In this document: positions 34,571 to 43,792 of the stretch, piece by piece | Layout of the letters: every line of letters starts with the position of its first letter | Position numbering within the stretch: the first letter of the stretch is position 1 | Assembly: GCF_900142385.1 (NCBI RefSeq) | Contig: NZ_FRAQ01000001.1 | Span: 248,001-312,000 of the forward strand | DNA length: 64,000 nucleotides | Direction: 5' to 3' | Source of the DNA: Marinobacter antarcticus | GTDB taxonomy: Bacteria > Pseudomonadota > Gammaproteobacteria > Pseudomonadales > Oleiphilaceae | Made by a program: the position numbers and the translations under genes | Notes under the pieces: generated by a model | Databases searched by the model: none | What the model was told of the DNA's origin: nothing | The model's input: only the letters and a program-made list of their open reading frames with translations

Positions 34571-35574
34571 GCGTCACCTCCGGCAGACTTGGAGCGTCGT
34601 TTGTTCAGGAAATTAGCGGCAGTTGGCAGTAAGCCTTTGGGCATGAAGATCATGGTCAGCATCAGGATCAGGCCGAACAACACCATTTCCATCTCCTGAA
34701 AATCAGCCAGCAGTTGCGGCAGCAGTTCCAGTACCACAGCGCCAATAATTACTCCGATAGTCGAGCCCATACCACCCAGAACCACCATAGTGATCAGCAG
34801 AATGGAAAAGTCGAAACTGGCCACAGAGGGCGTAATAAAGCCCTGAAAATGCCCGTAGAGCGCACCCATCACGCTGGCGTATACCGCTGAGATTACGAAT
34901 ACCAGGCTTTTGTATTTTGCGGTATTCACACCCACCACACTGGCAGCGACTTCCGAGCCGTGAACGGAGCGCAAGGCCCGGCCAATAGGAGAATCAATCA
35001 GGTTCTGGGCCAGCCAGACCGCTGCCAGCAGCACCACGCCCGCGAACAGATACCAGGCCAGGTCACCGCTGATATCCATGCCAAACAGGGAATACTGGCC
35101 AAAGGCGCTGAGCTCCCAGCCGAACACATCAAACGGGGGCACCGGCATGCCATCCGGCCCACCGGTTATTTCCCGCTCGTTGTTCAGGATAATCGCGATA
35201 ATGAAGCCCACCGCGAGGGTAGCCATGGAAAGATAGTGGCCCTTCAGGCGCAGAATCGGGCGACCGACAACCCAGGCAATAATAGCCACGACAATGGCGC
35301 CGACTATCAAGGCAGGAATTGCAGACCAACCGTAATTGCTGGTCATGAGGGCGCTGAAATAAGCACCGAGCCCGAAAAAACCCGCATGCCCAAGGCTGAT
35401 CTGGCCAGCAAAGCCTACAAGCAGGTTAAGTCCAACCACCGCTCCCGCGATCAGCGCGATTTGCGTGGCCAGGCCATAATGAAACGGGTTGGAGATGAAC
35501 AGTGGTACTGCAAACACCACGATGGCCAGAAACACCAAGCCTTTTAGACGGGATTGCGAAAATCGAGCCATCAT
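34567..35574 (-). CDS. livM: Branched-chain-type ABC permease LivM
   Basis: 335-residue membrane permease with about eight or nine helices and the hallmark VGFAGQISLGHAGFFGLGAY. The ATG at 35574 overlaps the livH stop (TGATG), so translation is coupled; a GTG one codon earlier is also open. The C-terminus ends in a basic tail (NKRRSKSAGG). Confidence 0.92.
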   Translation of the reverse strand: MMARFSQSRLKGLVFLAIVVFAVPLFISNPFHYGLATQIALIAGAVVGLNLLVGFAGQISLGHAGFFGLGAYFSALMTSNYGWSAIPALIVGAIVVAIIAWVVGRPILRLKGHYLSMATLAVGFIIAIILNNEREITGGPDGMPVPPFDVFGWELSAFGQYSLFGMDISGDLAWYLFAGVVLLAAVWLAQNLIDSPIGRALRSVHGSEVAASVVGVNTAKYKSLVFVISAVYASVMGALYGHFQGFITPSVASFDFSILLITMVVLGGMGSTIGVIIGAVVLELLPQLLADFQEMEMVLFGLILMLTMIFMPKGLLPTAANFLNKRRSKSAGGDA

Positions 35575-36449
35575 CACACCCGCTCCACAACTTTGGCGCC
35601 AAACAAGCCTCGGGGCATGAAGAACAGCACCACAAGAATCATCGAGAAGGCCACTGCGTCCTTGTAGTCAGACGACAGATAACCCGCAGCCATGGCTTCA
35701 ACCACACCAAGAGCCAGGCCGCCGACTACGGCACCCATACCGCTGCCGAGGCCTCCAATGGCCGCTGCCACAAAGCCTTTCAGCCCGAGGATAATGCCAA
35801 TGTCATAGGAGGTGAAGGTAATCGGTGCCACCACAATACCGGCTATGGAGCCCAGCAACGCTGACACCATGAATGCCAGCATCAGAACGACCTGGGTACG
35901 GATACCCACCAGGCGAGCAGCATCTTTGTTCATCGAGGTAGCAAGAATCGCCTTGCCGGTCAGCGTGCGGGTAAAGAAGTACACCAGCACCGCAACAAGA
36001 ACCGCGCCAACACCCAGTACCCAAAGGCTCTGGTTGTTCAGCACGGCTCCAAAAATCTCAATCGGCTCGTCGCTGCTGAAATTAGGCATAACGTGGTATT
36101 CCTTGCCCCAAATCAGCTGGGCCAGGCCACGAATAAAAATAGACGCACCGATGGTAATAATGATCAGTGTAACCACATCCGCATTTTTGGCGGGCGCAAT
36201 GGCAAAGCGCTGAAGGGCAATGCCCAACAGACCTGCCAGAGCCACAGCAAGTACAATCGCGAGCAGCATCGGCACACCCATAGCTGTCATGGATACCGTT
36301 GCCATACCGCCAATCATCAGGAACTCGCCCTGGGCAAAGTTGATCACATGGCTGGCGTTATAAATCAGGGTGAAGCCCAAAGCGATCAGGGCATAGGTGG
36401 CACCAATGGTGATACCGGTAAACAGGTACTGCAGGAATTCAGAGAACAT
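35574..36449 (-). CDS. livH: Branched-chain-type ABC permease LivH
   Basis: 291-residue permease with the family start MFSEFLQYLFTGITIGATYALIALG and the motif INFAQGEFLMIGG. An upstream in-frame ATG at 36482 would add 11 non-hydrophobic residues; 36449 matches family starts. Partner of LivM in the channel. Confidence 0.92.
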   Translation of the reverse strand: MFSEFLQYLFTGITIGATYALIALGFTLIYNASHVINFAQGEFLMIGGMATVSMTAMGVPMLLAIVLAVALAGLLGIALQRFAIAPAKNADVVTLIIITIGASIFIRGLAQLIWGKEYHVMPNFSSDEPIEIFGAVLNNQSLWVLGVGAVLVAVLVYFFTRTLTGKAILATSMNKDAARLVGIRTQVVLMLAFMVSALLGSIAGIVVAPITFTSYDIGIILGLKGFVAAAIGGLGSGMGAVVGGLALGVVEAMAAGYLSSDYKDAVAFSMILVVLFFMPRGLFGAKVVERV

Positions 36450-36526
36450 AATCAGGTCCGCTCGCGCAGCGGCTGACAGCAATCCCTAAGGGTCGCCGCC
36501 AGCCTGTGGTACGGATGAAAACAGGC

Positions 36527-37687
36527 TTAGTTGATCAGCTTCCAGCTACCATCCTGTACTTCCAGGATGCGGAAGGAATCGGCTTGCAGACCGTTGTGGT
36601 CGTCGGCTGACATATTGAAAGTGCCGGTAACGCCCACATGGCCCTGAATGCTCTCAAGAGCATCGCGCACAGCTGCTTTGTCTGTGCTGCCGGCTTTTTT
36701 GATAGCTTCAACCGCAAGCATCAGGCCGTCATAGGCATAGGCACCAAAGGTAGACACCTTGGAGTCCCAGCGAGCTTCGTACTCACTCTTATAAGCCTCA
36801 ACCACCGGCTTTTGCGGGTCAGACTCTGGCAGGGAGTCCGGCACCAGCAACGGTGACGCAGGCAATCTCAGGCCTTCAGCACTGCTACCTGCCAGCTCGA
36901 GGAAGCCATCAGAGGCAACGCCGTGAGACTGATAGAACGGAAGCTCAATACCCAGCTGGGCGTAGTTACGGGTTACGATGGCCGGGCCTTGGCCAAAGCC
37001 GAAGTTAAGAATTGTCTGCACACCTTCAGTGCCGCGGATATTGGTGAGCTGCGCCGTCATGTCGGTGTCTGAACCGCCATAGGTTTCATCGGCAACAATC
37101 TCGATCCCACCCATTTCCTTGGCCACTGCGAGGGTTTGCTCGCGCCCGGAACTGCCAAAGCCACCGGTGCCAGAAATCAGGCCAACCTTGGTCAGGCCGC
37201 GCTCTTGCATATCTTTCAGGATGCGCTCTGCCGCCATACGGTCGGTTTGCGGGGTCTTGAAAACCCACTTTTTAACCGGGGTGGTAACAACCACAGCACC
37301 CGCCAGGGAAATGAACGGAATCTGCGCCTGCTCGACCATCGGTACGGCCGCCATGGTGGCGCCCGTGGTACTTCCGCCTACAATAATATCTACCCGGTCT
37401 GACCGGATCAGGCGGCTTGCAAAGTTACGTGCTTTGGCAGCGTTGCCTGCGTCATCGTAATGAATAAGCTCGAGCTGACGGCCCAGCACGCCGCCGTCTT
37501 TGTTGATTTTTTCAACGTACATCTCCATGGTTTTCAGCTCCGGATCGCCCAGAAAAGAGGCGGGACCAGTAACTGCAAGAAAGGAACCAATACGTATAGG
37601 CTCAGCGGCCTGAACGTTCATTGCCAGCATGCCGACCGCTGCAATGGCCGCAAACTTGCTTGCACGACGAGTGATATTTTTGAACAT
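36527..37687 (-). CDS. livK: Branched-chain-type ABC transporter substrate-binding protein
   Basis: 386-residue periplasmic binding protein (type I fold). The signal peptide runs to about NVQA-AEP, and the mature protein begins IRIGSFLAVTGPASFLGDPELK. Related proteins bind amino acids, but many act on aromatic acids. Divergent from paaX across 503 bases with PaaX-type motifs, so phenylacetate or a related aromatic acid is a plausible ligand. First gene of livKHMGF. Confidence 0.9.
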   Translation of the reverse strand: MFKNITRRASKFAAIAAVGMLAMNVQAAEPIRIGSFLAVTGPASFLGDPELKTMEMYVEKINKDGGVLGRQLELIHYDDAGNAAKARNFASRLIRSDRVDIIVGGSTTGATMAAVPMVEQAQIPFISLAGAVVVTTPVKKWVFKTPQTDRMAAERILKDMQERGLTKVGLISGTGGFGSSGREQTLAVAKEMGGIEIVADETYGGSDTDMTAQLTNIRGTEGVQTILNFGFGQGPAIVTRNYAQLGIELPFYQSHGVASDGFLELAGSSAEGLRLPASPLLVPDSLPESDPQKPVVEAYKSEYEARWDSKVSTFGAYAYDGLMLAVEAIKKAGSTDKAAVRDALESIQGHVGVTGTFNMSADDHNGLQADSFRILEVQDGSWKLIN

Positions 37688-37778
37688 TTTTGTTGTTCTC
37701 CCAGGTTTAGTCAGGGCGTTTTAGTTTTATAGGCCCTCGAATTTCCGAAAACAGAACGATTTTTTCTGCAAGGGCTAC

Positions 37779-37792
37779 ACTTTTCCGTATCA
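37779..37792 (-). promoter_or_regulatory. Candidate PaaX-type site before livK
   Basis: Minus-strand TGATACGGAAAAGT, 92 bases upstream of the livK start; shares TGATACrGAA with the sites before paaA and paaY. Inference from motif recurrence. Confidence 0.42.
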
Positions 37793-37905
37793 CGTGTGCC
37801 TTTACAGCGCCCCGTTTTCAGCGCAGCGTGACAGACATTCGTCTATCACTGCCATTACTAACTATCCGCCACTTCAATAATACGATACCGTTGACGGATA
37901 TCAAT

Positions 37906-37921
37906 GGAAAATATTGTATCA
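37906..37921 (-). promoter_or_regulatory. Candidate PaaX-type site in the livK-paaX gap
   Basis: Minus-strand TGATACAATATTTTCC in the middle of the divergent region; could serve either livK or paaX autoregulation. Confidence 0.38.
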
Positions 37922-38190
37922 CTAAGCCAGTGTCAACTGGGGACTGCATTCAGGTACATAACTTTTACAACAATCGATACCAATGTATTAGTACATAAGT
38001 GCCCTTTTGACACTTCCTCTTGAACATCCGGCACATTCCGCCAGCAGCAGGCTTGTGCAACAGAGCTGTTCTTACCCGCTCTGAATGTATGCAGCTTTAC
38101 CCGATGGCTGTATCGGGGATAATGATCGCCCGAACGCCGTCAAGCCAGCAGGAACAACATGACGGAAAGTCTTGAAGAGATAAGAGAACC

Positions 38191-39162
38191 ATGTCTGCAA
38201 AACAACAACTCGAGAGCTTGATCCGGGACTTCCAGCACAAGCGCCCTTTACGCGCGGGATCTCTGATCATCACAACCTACGGCGACATTATGCACCCGCG
38301 AGGCGGTGACGTCTGGCTGGGCAGCCTGATGAAACTCCTGACCCCGATGGGCGTGAGCGAGCGGCTTGTCCGCACCTCAGTCTACCGGCTGGTTCAAGAC
38401 GGCTGGTTACAAACTGAAAAAGTGGGTCGGTGCAGCTATTACAGCGTTACCGGTGCAGGACTGAGACGATTCCAGCAGGCGTTCGAGCATGTATACGCAC
38501 TCGGCACAGACGATTGGAATGGCAGTTGGTGCCTGGTATTCCTCAATCAACTGGAAACGGAAACCCGCGCCAAAGTGCGCGAAGAGCTGAAATGGCTGAG
38601 CTTCGGCAGCATGGCCTCAGGTGTTATGGAACACCCGCGTTTTACACGCCACGAACTGGTCCCACTGCTTCAGGAGTGGGGCGCACTGGAAGACACCATC
38701 GTGATGCAGACCCAGCCTCTTGAACAGCGAAGCCCGAGGGCTCTGCGCAGGCAGGTAAAGGAAAGCTGGAACCTGGACGAGCTGGGCTTTCGGTACAAGC
38801 GCTTCCTGGAAAAGTTCCGGCCACTCTGGCGGGAGCTCAGCTCCAACGACAACCTGAACCCTGAAGACTGCGTTACCGCGCGCATCCTGCTGATTCACGA
38901 GTATCGCAAAATACTGCTGCGGGACCCCTTGCTGCCAGATGAACTGTTACCGGGCGGCTGGGAAGGACGCAGCGCCAAACAGCTATGTCGCAACCTCTAC
39001 CGGGCGATATACAGCCGCTCCGATGAGCACCTGGCGAATCTGCTGGAAAATGCTTCAGGCCCACTGCCCGGGCCTACACCAGGCTTTTATCGCCGCTTCG
39101 GCGGACTGATCGAAGAAAATGCGGCTAATAACGGTGCAATAGTGGCGGAAGAGTCAGCCTGA
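38191..39162 (+). CDS. paaX: PaaX, phenylacetyl-CoA-responsive transcriptional repressor
   Basis: 323-residue PaaX protein. The N-terminal winged helix contains RAGSLIITTYGDIMHPRGGDVWLGSL and SERLVRTSVYRLVQDGWL; the C-terminal domain contains SWNLDELGFRYKRFLEKF. It represses paa promoters and is released by phenylacetyl-CoA. Located 22 kb from the paa operons and divergent from a liv-type importer, which suggests the importer belongs to the same regulon. Confidence 0.94.
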   Translation: MSAKQQLESLIRDFQHKRPLRAGSLIITTYGDIMHPRGGDVWLGSLMKLLTPMGVSERLVRTSVYRLVQDGWLQTEKVGRCSYYSVTGAGLRRFQQAFEHVYALGTDDWNGSWCLVFLNQLETETRAKVREELKWLSFGSMASGVMEHPRFTRHELVPLLQEWGALEDTIVMQTQPLEQRSPRALRRQVKESWNLDELGFRYKRFLEKFRPLWRELSSNDNLNPEDCVTARILLIHEYRKILLRDPLLPDELLPGGWEGRSAKQLCRNLYRAIYSRSDEHLANLLENASGPLPGPTPGFYRRFGGLIEENAANNGAIVAEESA

Positions 39163-39171
39163 CTCTTCCGC
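39145..39171 (+). terminator. Hairpin overlapping the end of paaX
   Basis: 12-bp stem GCGGAAGAGTCA / TGACTCTTCCGC with a GCC loop; the paaX stop codon lies in the right arm. Only two T follow, so termination strength is uncertain. Confidence 0.5.
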
Positions 39172-39227
39172 TTACCGCTCAACCAGCAGGACGCCCCTGA
39201 TCTGGCTGACTGTAGTCGCAGACACCG

Positions 39228-39536
39228 TCAGGAAAAATCTCGTGCAGCCGAGTGACTTGGCCCTCTGTGAATGAAACCGTTCCATAAGTGTTGTCTGTCA
39301 GTGCCATAGTATGCGGGCGTTTCTATAGCCACGGTACCTTCGGGCTTTGTCACTACTCGTAACGCAAGCTCAATGGCTTCCATGCAGCCGTTGGCGACCA
39401 GCAAATCTTGCTCGGTCATCGACAGGATGAACGCCTTGGGCTTTACCGAATGCTCAGCTGAAGTGCTCGCAGCCATGCGGCGAGAGCTCTTTCTGGCCAG
39501 CCGCGTCAGAGATGTCGGCTTTGTCCTGGACAACAC
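39228..39536 (-). pseudogene. Remnant of a MocR/GntR-type aminotransferase-like regulator
   Basis: A 102-codon frame contains LLVANGCMEAIELALRVVTKPEGTVAIETPAYYG, a classic stretch of the PLP-binding domain of MocR-type regulators (usually 450-500 residues). It breaks off shortly after and no DNA-binding domain or PLP lysine region is seen nearby. Most likely a decayed gene fragment. Confidence 0.65.
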
Positions 39537-39699
39537 CTTGCTCTACACAACAGGCCTGTTTGCGAACTTGATCGGATTCTCTGTTCATCTCTCTCAGAAT
39601 GCTCCGCTTGATCGCGCCCGCCCGGGAGTCTAAGTTCGAAGTTATACAAACAAGCCCCGGCTTCAAGCTCACTCTTACTTTCCTTCAGGACACTGTTTT

Positions 39700-40263
39700 A
39701 TGGCCCTTAAACTGAATATCGTAACCTGCAGCACCCGCCCCGGTCGCATAGGCCCGTCCATAACGACCTGGTTTCGGGAATTTGCCGCAACCAGCTCCAA
39801 CTTTGACTGCGAACTGGTAGACCTGGCTGATTTCAACCTTCCGGTTTACAACGAAGCCAATCATCCACGCTCAGGCATTTACGAGCACGCGCACACCAAA
39901 AGCTGGTCGGAAAGCGTAAACGCTGCCGATGCTTATGTATTTGTGATGCCTGAGTACAACTTCTGCCCGCCTCCGGCCTTTGTGAACGCGCTGAATTACG
40001 TTTACAACGAGTGGAATTACAAGCCGTGCGGGTTCGTAAGCTATGGCGGAGCAGCCGGCGGTGTACGTGCCGCAGCACTGGCTCGTCAGCTGGTCACAAC
40101 TCTGAAGATGATGCCAATGGTTGAAGGCGTGATGGTACCCATGGCGTGGAATCAGCTGGACGACAATAAGGTGTTCCACTCCAACGATCTGATCGACCCT
40201 TCAGCCACCGCGATGCTGGCTGAGCTGGAAAAATGGGCCACAGCCCTGAAAACCATGCGCTGA
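39700..40263 (+). CDS. NAD(P)H-dependent FMN reductase
   Basis: 187-residue flavodoxin-like reductase. STRPGRIGPSITTWF is the FMN-phosphate loop and MPEYNFCPPPAFVNALNYVYNEWNYKPCGFVSYGG is the family signature. Supplies reduced FMN or reduces quinones. Stands alone; convergent with nhaD. No specific partner can be named, although the luciferase-like enzyme at 56409 would need reduced flavin. Confidence 0.88.
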   Translation: MALKLNIVTCSTRPGRIGPSITTWFREFAATSSNFDCELVDLADFNLPVYNEANHPRSGIYEHAHTKSWSESVNAADAYVFVMPEYNFCPPPAFVNALNYVYNEWNYKPCGFVSYGGAAGGVRAAALARQLVTTLKMMPMVEGVMVPMAWNQLDDNKVFHSNDLIDPSATAMLAELEKWATALKTMR

Positions 40264-40292
40264 TACAGACGGAGCAGAGCGATTTGAAGCGT

Positions 40293-40311
40293 GGAGCCCG
40301 AAACGGGCTCC
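40293..40311. terminator. Hairpin between FMN reductase and nhaD
   Basis: 8-bp stem GGAGCCCG / CGGGCTCC with an AAA loop between convergent stop codons. No T-run. Confidence 0.5.
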
Positions 40312-40323
40312 GTGTAAAGCATT

Positions 40324-41832
40324 TCAGAACAGATTGGCATTCAGCCATAGGTGCGTTGCGATGGACGCCGCATAACCAAGCATGATCACCGGTGTCCAAC
40401 GCAGGTGCGTCATGATGGTGTAATAGCCCCGGGCTTGCCCCATAAGCGCCACTCCGGCCGCTGAGCCAATTGATAGCATAGAACCACCAACACCCGCAGT
40501 AAGCGTGACCAGCAGCCATTGGCCATGGGACATATCCGGTTCCATCGAGAGCACGGCAAACATCACCGGAATGTTATCAACGATGGCCGACATAGCGCCG
40601 ATTGCAATATTCGCGCCCGTCGCGTTCCAGTCGGCATACAGTAGCTGGGATACCTCAGACAAGTAACCGATGTAGCCAAGCCCGCCCACGCAAAGCACAA
40701 CACCATAGAAAAATAGCAGTGTATCCCACTCTGTGCGGGCCATCGGGTTGAAAATATCAAAAGGTACAGCTTTGTCGAGTCGTTCAAGCAGGCGGGTATT
40801 CTGGTGGTTTTCAGCCCAGACTCGCTCACGAGCGACCCCCCGCTTGAAACTGATCTGCAGGTAGTAGCCCAGGAACTGCAGGTAAGCAAGCCCCATCATC
40901 ATGCCAACCACTGCGGGCAGATGCAGAAAGTTGTGACCCAGCACCGCTGTTGTGATGGTGAGCAGAAACAACGCAACTGTGCGGCGAGCGCCGCGCTTCA
41001 TGATCACCGGATCCGTCGCATCCTTAGGTGGCTCACTCGGAACGGCAAAACTCATGATCACAGCCGGCACCAGGAAGTTGACCGCAGCTGGAATAAACAG
41101 CCTGAAAAACTCGGTGAACTCAACCACGCCCTTCTGCCAAACCATCAGGGTTGTTATGTCACCGAACGGGGAAAATGCCCCGCCAGCGTTTGCCGCAATC
41201 ACAATATTGATACAACCAAGCCCGATAAAGCGCGGGCTGTCTTCTCCAACCTTCATCAGCACTGCGCACATCAACAACGCAGTGGTCAGGTTATCGGCGA
41301 TAGGCGAGATAAAAAATGCCAGCAAGCCGGTAATCCAGAACAGACTCAGATAACTGAAGCCCTTGTTCACCAGCCAGCCACGAAGCGCGTCGAAAAGCTG
41401 CCGCTCCTCCATGGCGTTTATGTAAGTCATCGCCACCAGCAAGAACAATAAGAGCTCAGAGTATTCCAGAAGGTTGCGTTTCAGTGCCGCATTGGCGCTT
41501 TCAGTATCACCGCTCATGGCCGCCGCGCCGGCTACCAGAAACCAGATCAGGCCTGCCGCCAGCAGCACCGGTTTAGACTTGCGCAGGTGCAGCTTTTCCT
41601 CAAGCATTACGAATGCATAGGCGATAACAAAGATCGCAATCGCGAGATAGCCAACCGGGTGGTTCGTGAGGCTCTGGATACCGGACTCTGCAGCACTGGC
41701 AAAAGTGCTGCATCCGAAGGCAAAAAGCCCAAAAATGATCAGTGCCATTCTCGTTGCCATATTGCGATGGGCAATAACACTGTGAAGACCCCGATGCGGG
41801 GGTAGCGTTTCGGAATTACAGATTTCAGTCAT
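40324..41832 (-). CDS. nhaD: Na+/H+ antiporter NhaD
   Basis: 502-residue inner-membrane antiporter of the NhaD type, giving Na+ tolerance in marine and halophilic bacteria. It has about 12-13 helices and the segments ISPIADNLTTALLMC, NAGGAFSPFGDITTLMVWQKG and AIVDNIPVMFAVLSM with conserved polar residues. The ATG at 41832 has a nearby AGG; an ATG at 41760 (MATRMALIIFGLF) would place a signal-like helix first and is a good alternative. Confidence 0.92.
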   Translation of the reverse strand: MTEICNSETLPPHRGLHSVIAHRNMATRMALIIFGLFAFGCSTFASAAESGIQSLTNHPVGYLAIAIFVIAYAFVMLEEKLHLRKSKPVLLAAGLIWFLVAGAAAMSGDTESANAALKRNLLEYSELLLFLLVAMTYINAMEERQLFDALRGWLVNKGFSYLSLFWITGLLAFFISPIADNLTTALLMCAVLMKVGEDSPRFIGLGCINIVIAANAGGAFSPFGDITTLMVWQKGVVEFTEFFRLFIPAAVNFLVPAVIMSFAVPSEPPKDATDPVIMKRGARRTVALFLLTITTAVLGHNFLHLPAVVGMMMGLAYLQFLGYYLQISFKRGVARERVWAENHQNTRLLERLDKAVPFDIFNPMARTEWDTLLFFYGVVLCVGGLGYIGYLSEVSQLLYADWNATGANIAIGAMSAIVDNIPVMFAVLSMEPDMSHGQWLLVTLTAGVGGSMLSIGSAAGVALMGQARGYYTIMTHLRWTPVIMLGYAASIATHLWLNANLF

Positions 41833-41901
41833 GATACCTGGCTCAAAAGTTGTGTGGAGGGCATTATCAATCAGAAAAGGCTTAGCAAACCATAGATTCC
41901 G

Positions 41902-41915
41902 TCAAGTCGACTTGA
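41902..41915. promoter_or_regulatory. 14-bp perfect palindrome upstream of nhaD
   Basis: TCAAGTCGACTTGA, 70 bases before the nhaD start in the gap to the acyl-CoA ligase gene. Possible operator; binder unknown. Confidence 0.35.
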
Positions 41916-41989
41916 TCTAGGTCGTTCGCAAGCTATCCTGCTCAGTATTCCCTCTGAAATCTCACGTTCGAGCCTTGACAGAGCACAAT

Positions 41990-43792
41990 TCAGCTATATA
42001 ACGACTCGATCACGTCTGCGTATTTCTCATAGATTTTGCTCCGACGCACTTTCATAGTGGCGGTCACCTCATCATCATCGTGATCCAGCTCTTTGCTCAG
42101 CAGATGGAAACGCTTGATCTGCGCCACCTGTGGCAGCCTGTCATTGCCCTTGCTTACCTCTGCCTGAATCAGTTCCTGCACCTTTTCAAGTTCCGTCAAA
42201 CTGCGGAAAGTAGTGTAGGCAATCCGTTCCTGCTCTGCCCACTTTGCGGCTGTTTCAAAATCGACCTGAATCAACGCTGAAACATACTTGCGGGCCTCAC
42301 CAACAACAATGCACTCCTTGATGTAAGGGCTAGCCTTGATCGTGTTTTCAATTTCCGTGGGCGACAGATTCTTACCCCCGGCGGTAATCATGATGTCCTT
42401 GAGCCGGTCGACGATTCTCAGCTGCCCTTCCTGCCACTCACCGACATCGCCGGTATGCAGCCAGCCTTCCCTGAGGGTGGCTTCCGTTGCCTCATCGTTC
42501 TTGTAGTAGCCTTTGAATACTGTGCCGCCGCGCATGAGGATCTCGTTTTGCTCCCCCAAAGCTACCTCCAACCCGGCAACCGCTATGCCGACAGAGCCAA
42601 GGCAAACATTGTCCGGGCGCTGGGCCGTCGCTACACCCGTGCTTTCGGTCTGGCCGTATACCTCAACCAGGGGCACGCCCAGGGTTCGGAAAAACAGGAG
42701 AATGCCTGTTGAAATCGGGGCCGCGCCGGTAAGCGCGATGGAACAACGGCGCAACCCGATAAAATTCTGCAGAGCACGGAACACCAGCCAATAATAAATA
42801 CTGTAGGTAAGCCGTTCCCCCACGCTCCACTGGGCCTTTGGCTTGGTCGCCAGAGGCTCACAGGCGCTCATCGCGCGGGCAAAAAGCCGCTGTCGCAAAC
42901 CGCCCGTCTCCTGCATTTTGATATAAATAGCGGAATGGAGCTTTTCCCAAATTCGCGGAACACCCAGGAAAAACGTCGGCGCAATCTCCCGAAGGTCTTC
43001 CTGAATCGTGCGCAGGCTTTCACCAAAGCTCACCGCACTGCCCACATAGACAGGCGCTATATTGGTCAGCGCTTGCTCGGCCACATGGCACAGCGGCAGA
43101 TAAGACAGGCTGGTACTCTGCTGCGCCACCCCCAACAGTTCTATCAACCCGGGCGCACCGGCCTGCAAGTTGCCCCAGCTGATCATTGCGCCTTTGGGCC
43201 GGCCAGTCGAGCCGGAGGTATAGATCATCAGGGCGATATCATCCATCTGCTGGCTATCGAGCAGTTCGTCAATCAGCTCAGGATGACTTTGCTCAAACTC
43301 CCGCCCCAGGGTCTCGATTTCTTCAAACGAGGACGGCGGCGCCGGATAGGAACGCAATCCTTTGGGATCGATAACAATGTTGTGCTTGAGTTGCGGCAAC
43401 TGGGGCCAGGCCTCCAGCACCTTATCGGTTTGCTCCTGGTCTTCACACACCACCATTTCTGCATCGCTGTGCTCAAGCACATAGGCGACTTCGTTCCAGG
43501 GGCTGGTGGGATAAACCCCCACGCAGATAGCTTTTACCAGGCCGATGCCCATCTGCGCGATGACCCACTCCACCCTGTTTTCCGCAATAATGGCAACGTG
43601 GCCACCTTCGGAAAGACCGAGCGCACGCAGACCCAGACCAAAGTGTCGGGCCCGCTGGTAATAGTCCTGCCAGGAATAGGCTCGCCAAATACCGAAATCT
43701 TTCTGGCGAAGCGCCAGCATGTCCGGGCGTTCTTTTGCGTGGGCACGGAGCATTTGGACAAGCGTAAGATCGCGAACCTGCGGTGTTGTCAT
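41990..43792 (-). CDS. AMP-forming acyl-CoA synthetase, long-chain type
   Basis: 600-residue ligase. The AMP-binding loop is YTSGSTGRPKGAM; EVYGQTE, WLHTGDVGEW and the C-terminal GGKNLSPTEIENTIK follow. It resembles bacterial FadD15/FAA-type ligases activating fatty or arylalkanoic acids. The ATG at 43792 overlaps the upstream livF stop (ATGA), so it is translationally coupled to the importer, suggesting the imported acid is activated at once. Confidence 0.9.
   Translation of the reverse strand: MTTPQVRDLTLVQMLRAHAKERPDMLALRQKDFGIWRAYSWQDYYQRARHFGLGLRALGLSEGGHVAIIAENRVEWVIAQMGIGLVKAICVGVYPTSPWNEVAYVLEHSDAEMVVCEDQEQTDKVLEAWPQLPQLKHNIVIDPKGLRSYPAPPSSFEEIETLGREFEQSHPELIDELLDSQQMDDIALMIYTSGSTGRPKGAMISWGNLQAGAPGLIELLGVAQQSTSLSYLPLCHVAEQALTNIAPVYVGSAVSFGESLRTIQEDLREIAPTFFLGVPRIWEKLHSAIYIKMQETGGLRQRLFARAMSACEPLATKPKAQWSVGERLTYSIYYWLVFRALQNFIGLRRCSIALTGAAPISTGILLFFRTLGVPLVEVYGQTESTGVATAQRPDNVCLGSVGIAVAGLEVALGEQNEILMRGGTVFKGYYKNDEATEATLREGWLHTGDVGEWQEGQLRIVDRLKDIMITAGGKNLSPTEIENTIKASPYIKECIVVGEARKYVSALIQVDFETAAKWAEQERIAYTTFRSLTELEKVQELIQAEVSKGNDRLPQVAQIKRFHLLSKELDHDDDEVTATMKVRRSKIYEKYADVIESLYS

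Larger units (their letters stand above)
37688..38190. promoter_or_regulatory. Divergent livK / paaX control region
   Basis: 503 bases without a credible gene. It contains minus-strand TGATACGGAAAAGT (37779-37792) and TGATACAATATTTTCC (37906-37921), and CGATAC at 37883 and 37975. GTACATAA occurs twice in direct orientation (37954, 37991), the second inside the palindrome ATGTA-TTAG-TACAT (37983-37996). Likely control of both livK and paaX. Confidence 0.55.
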
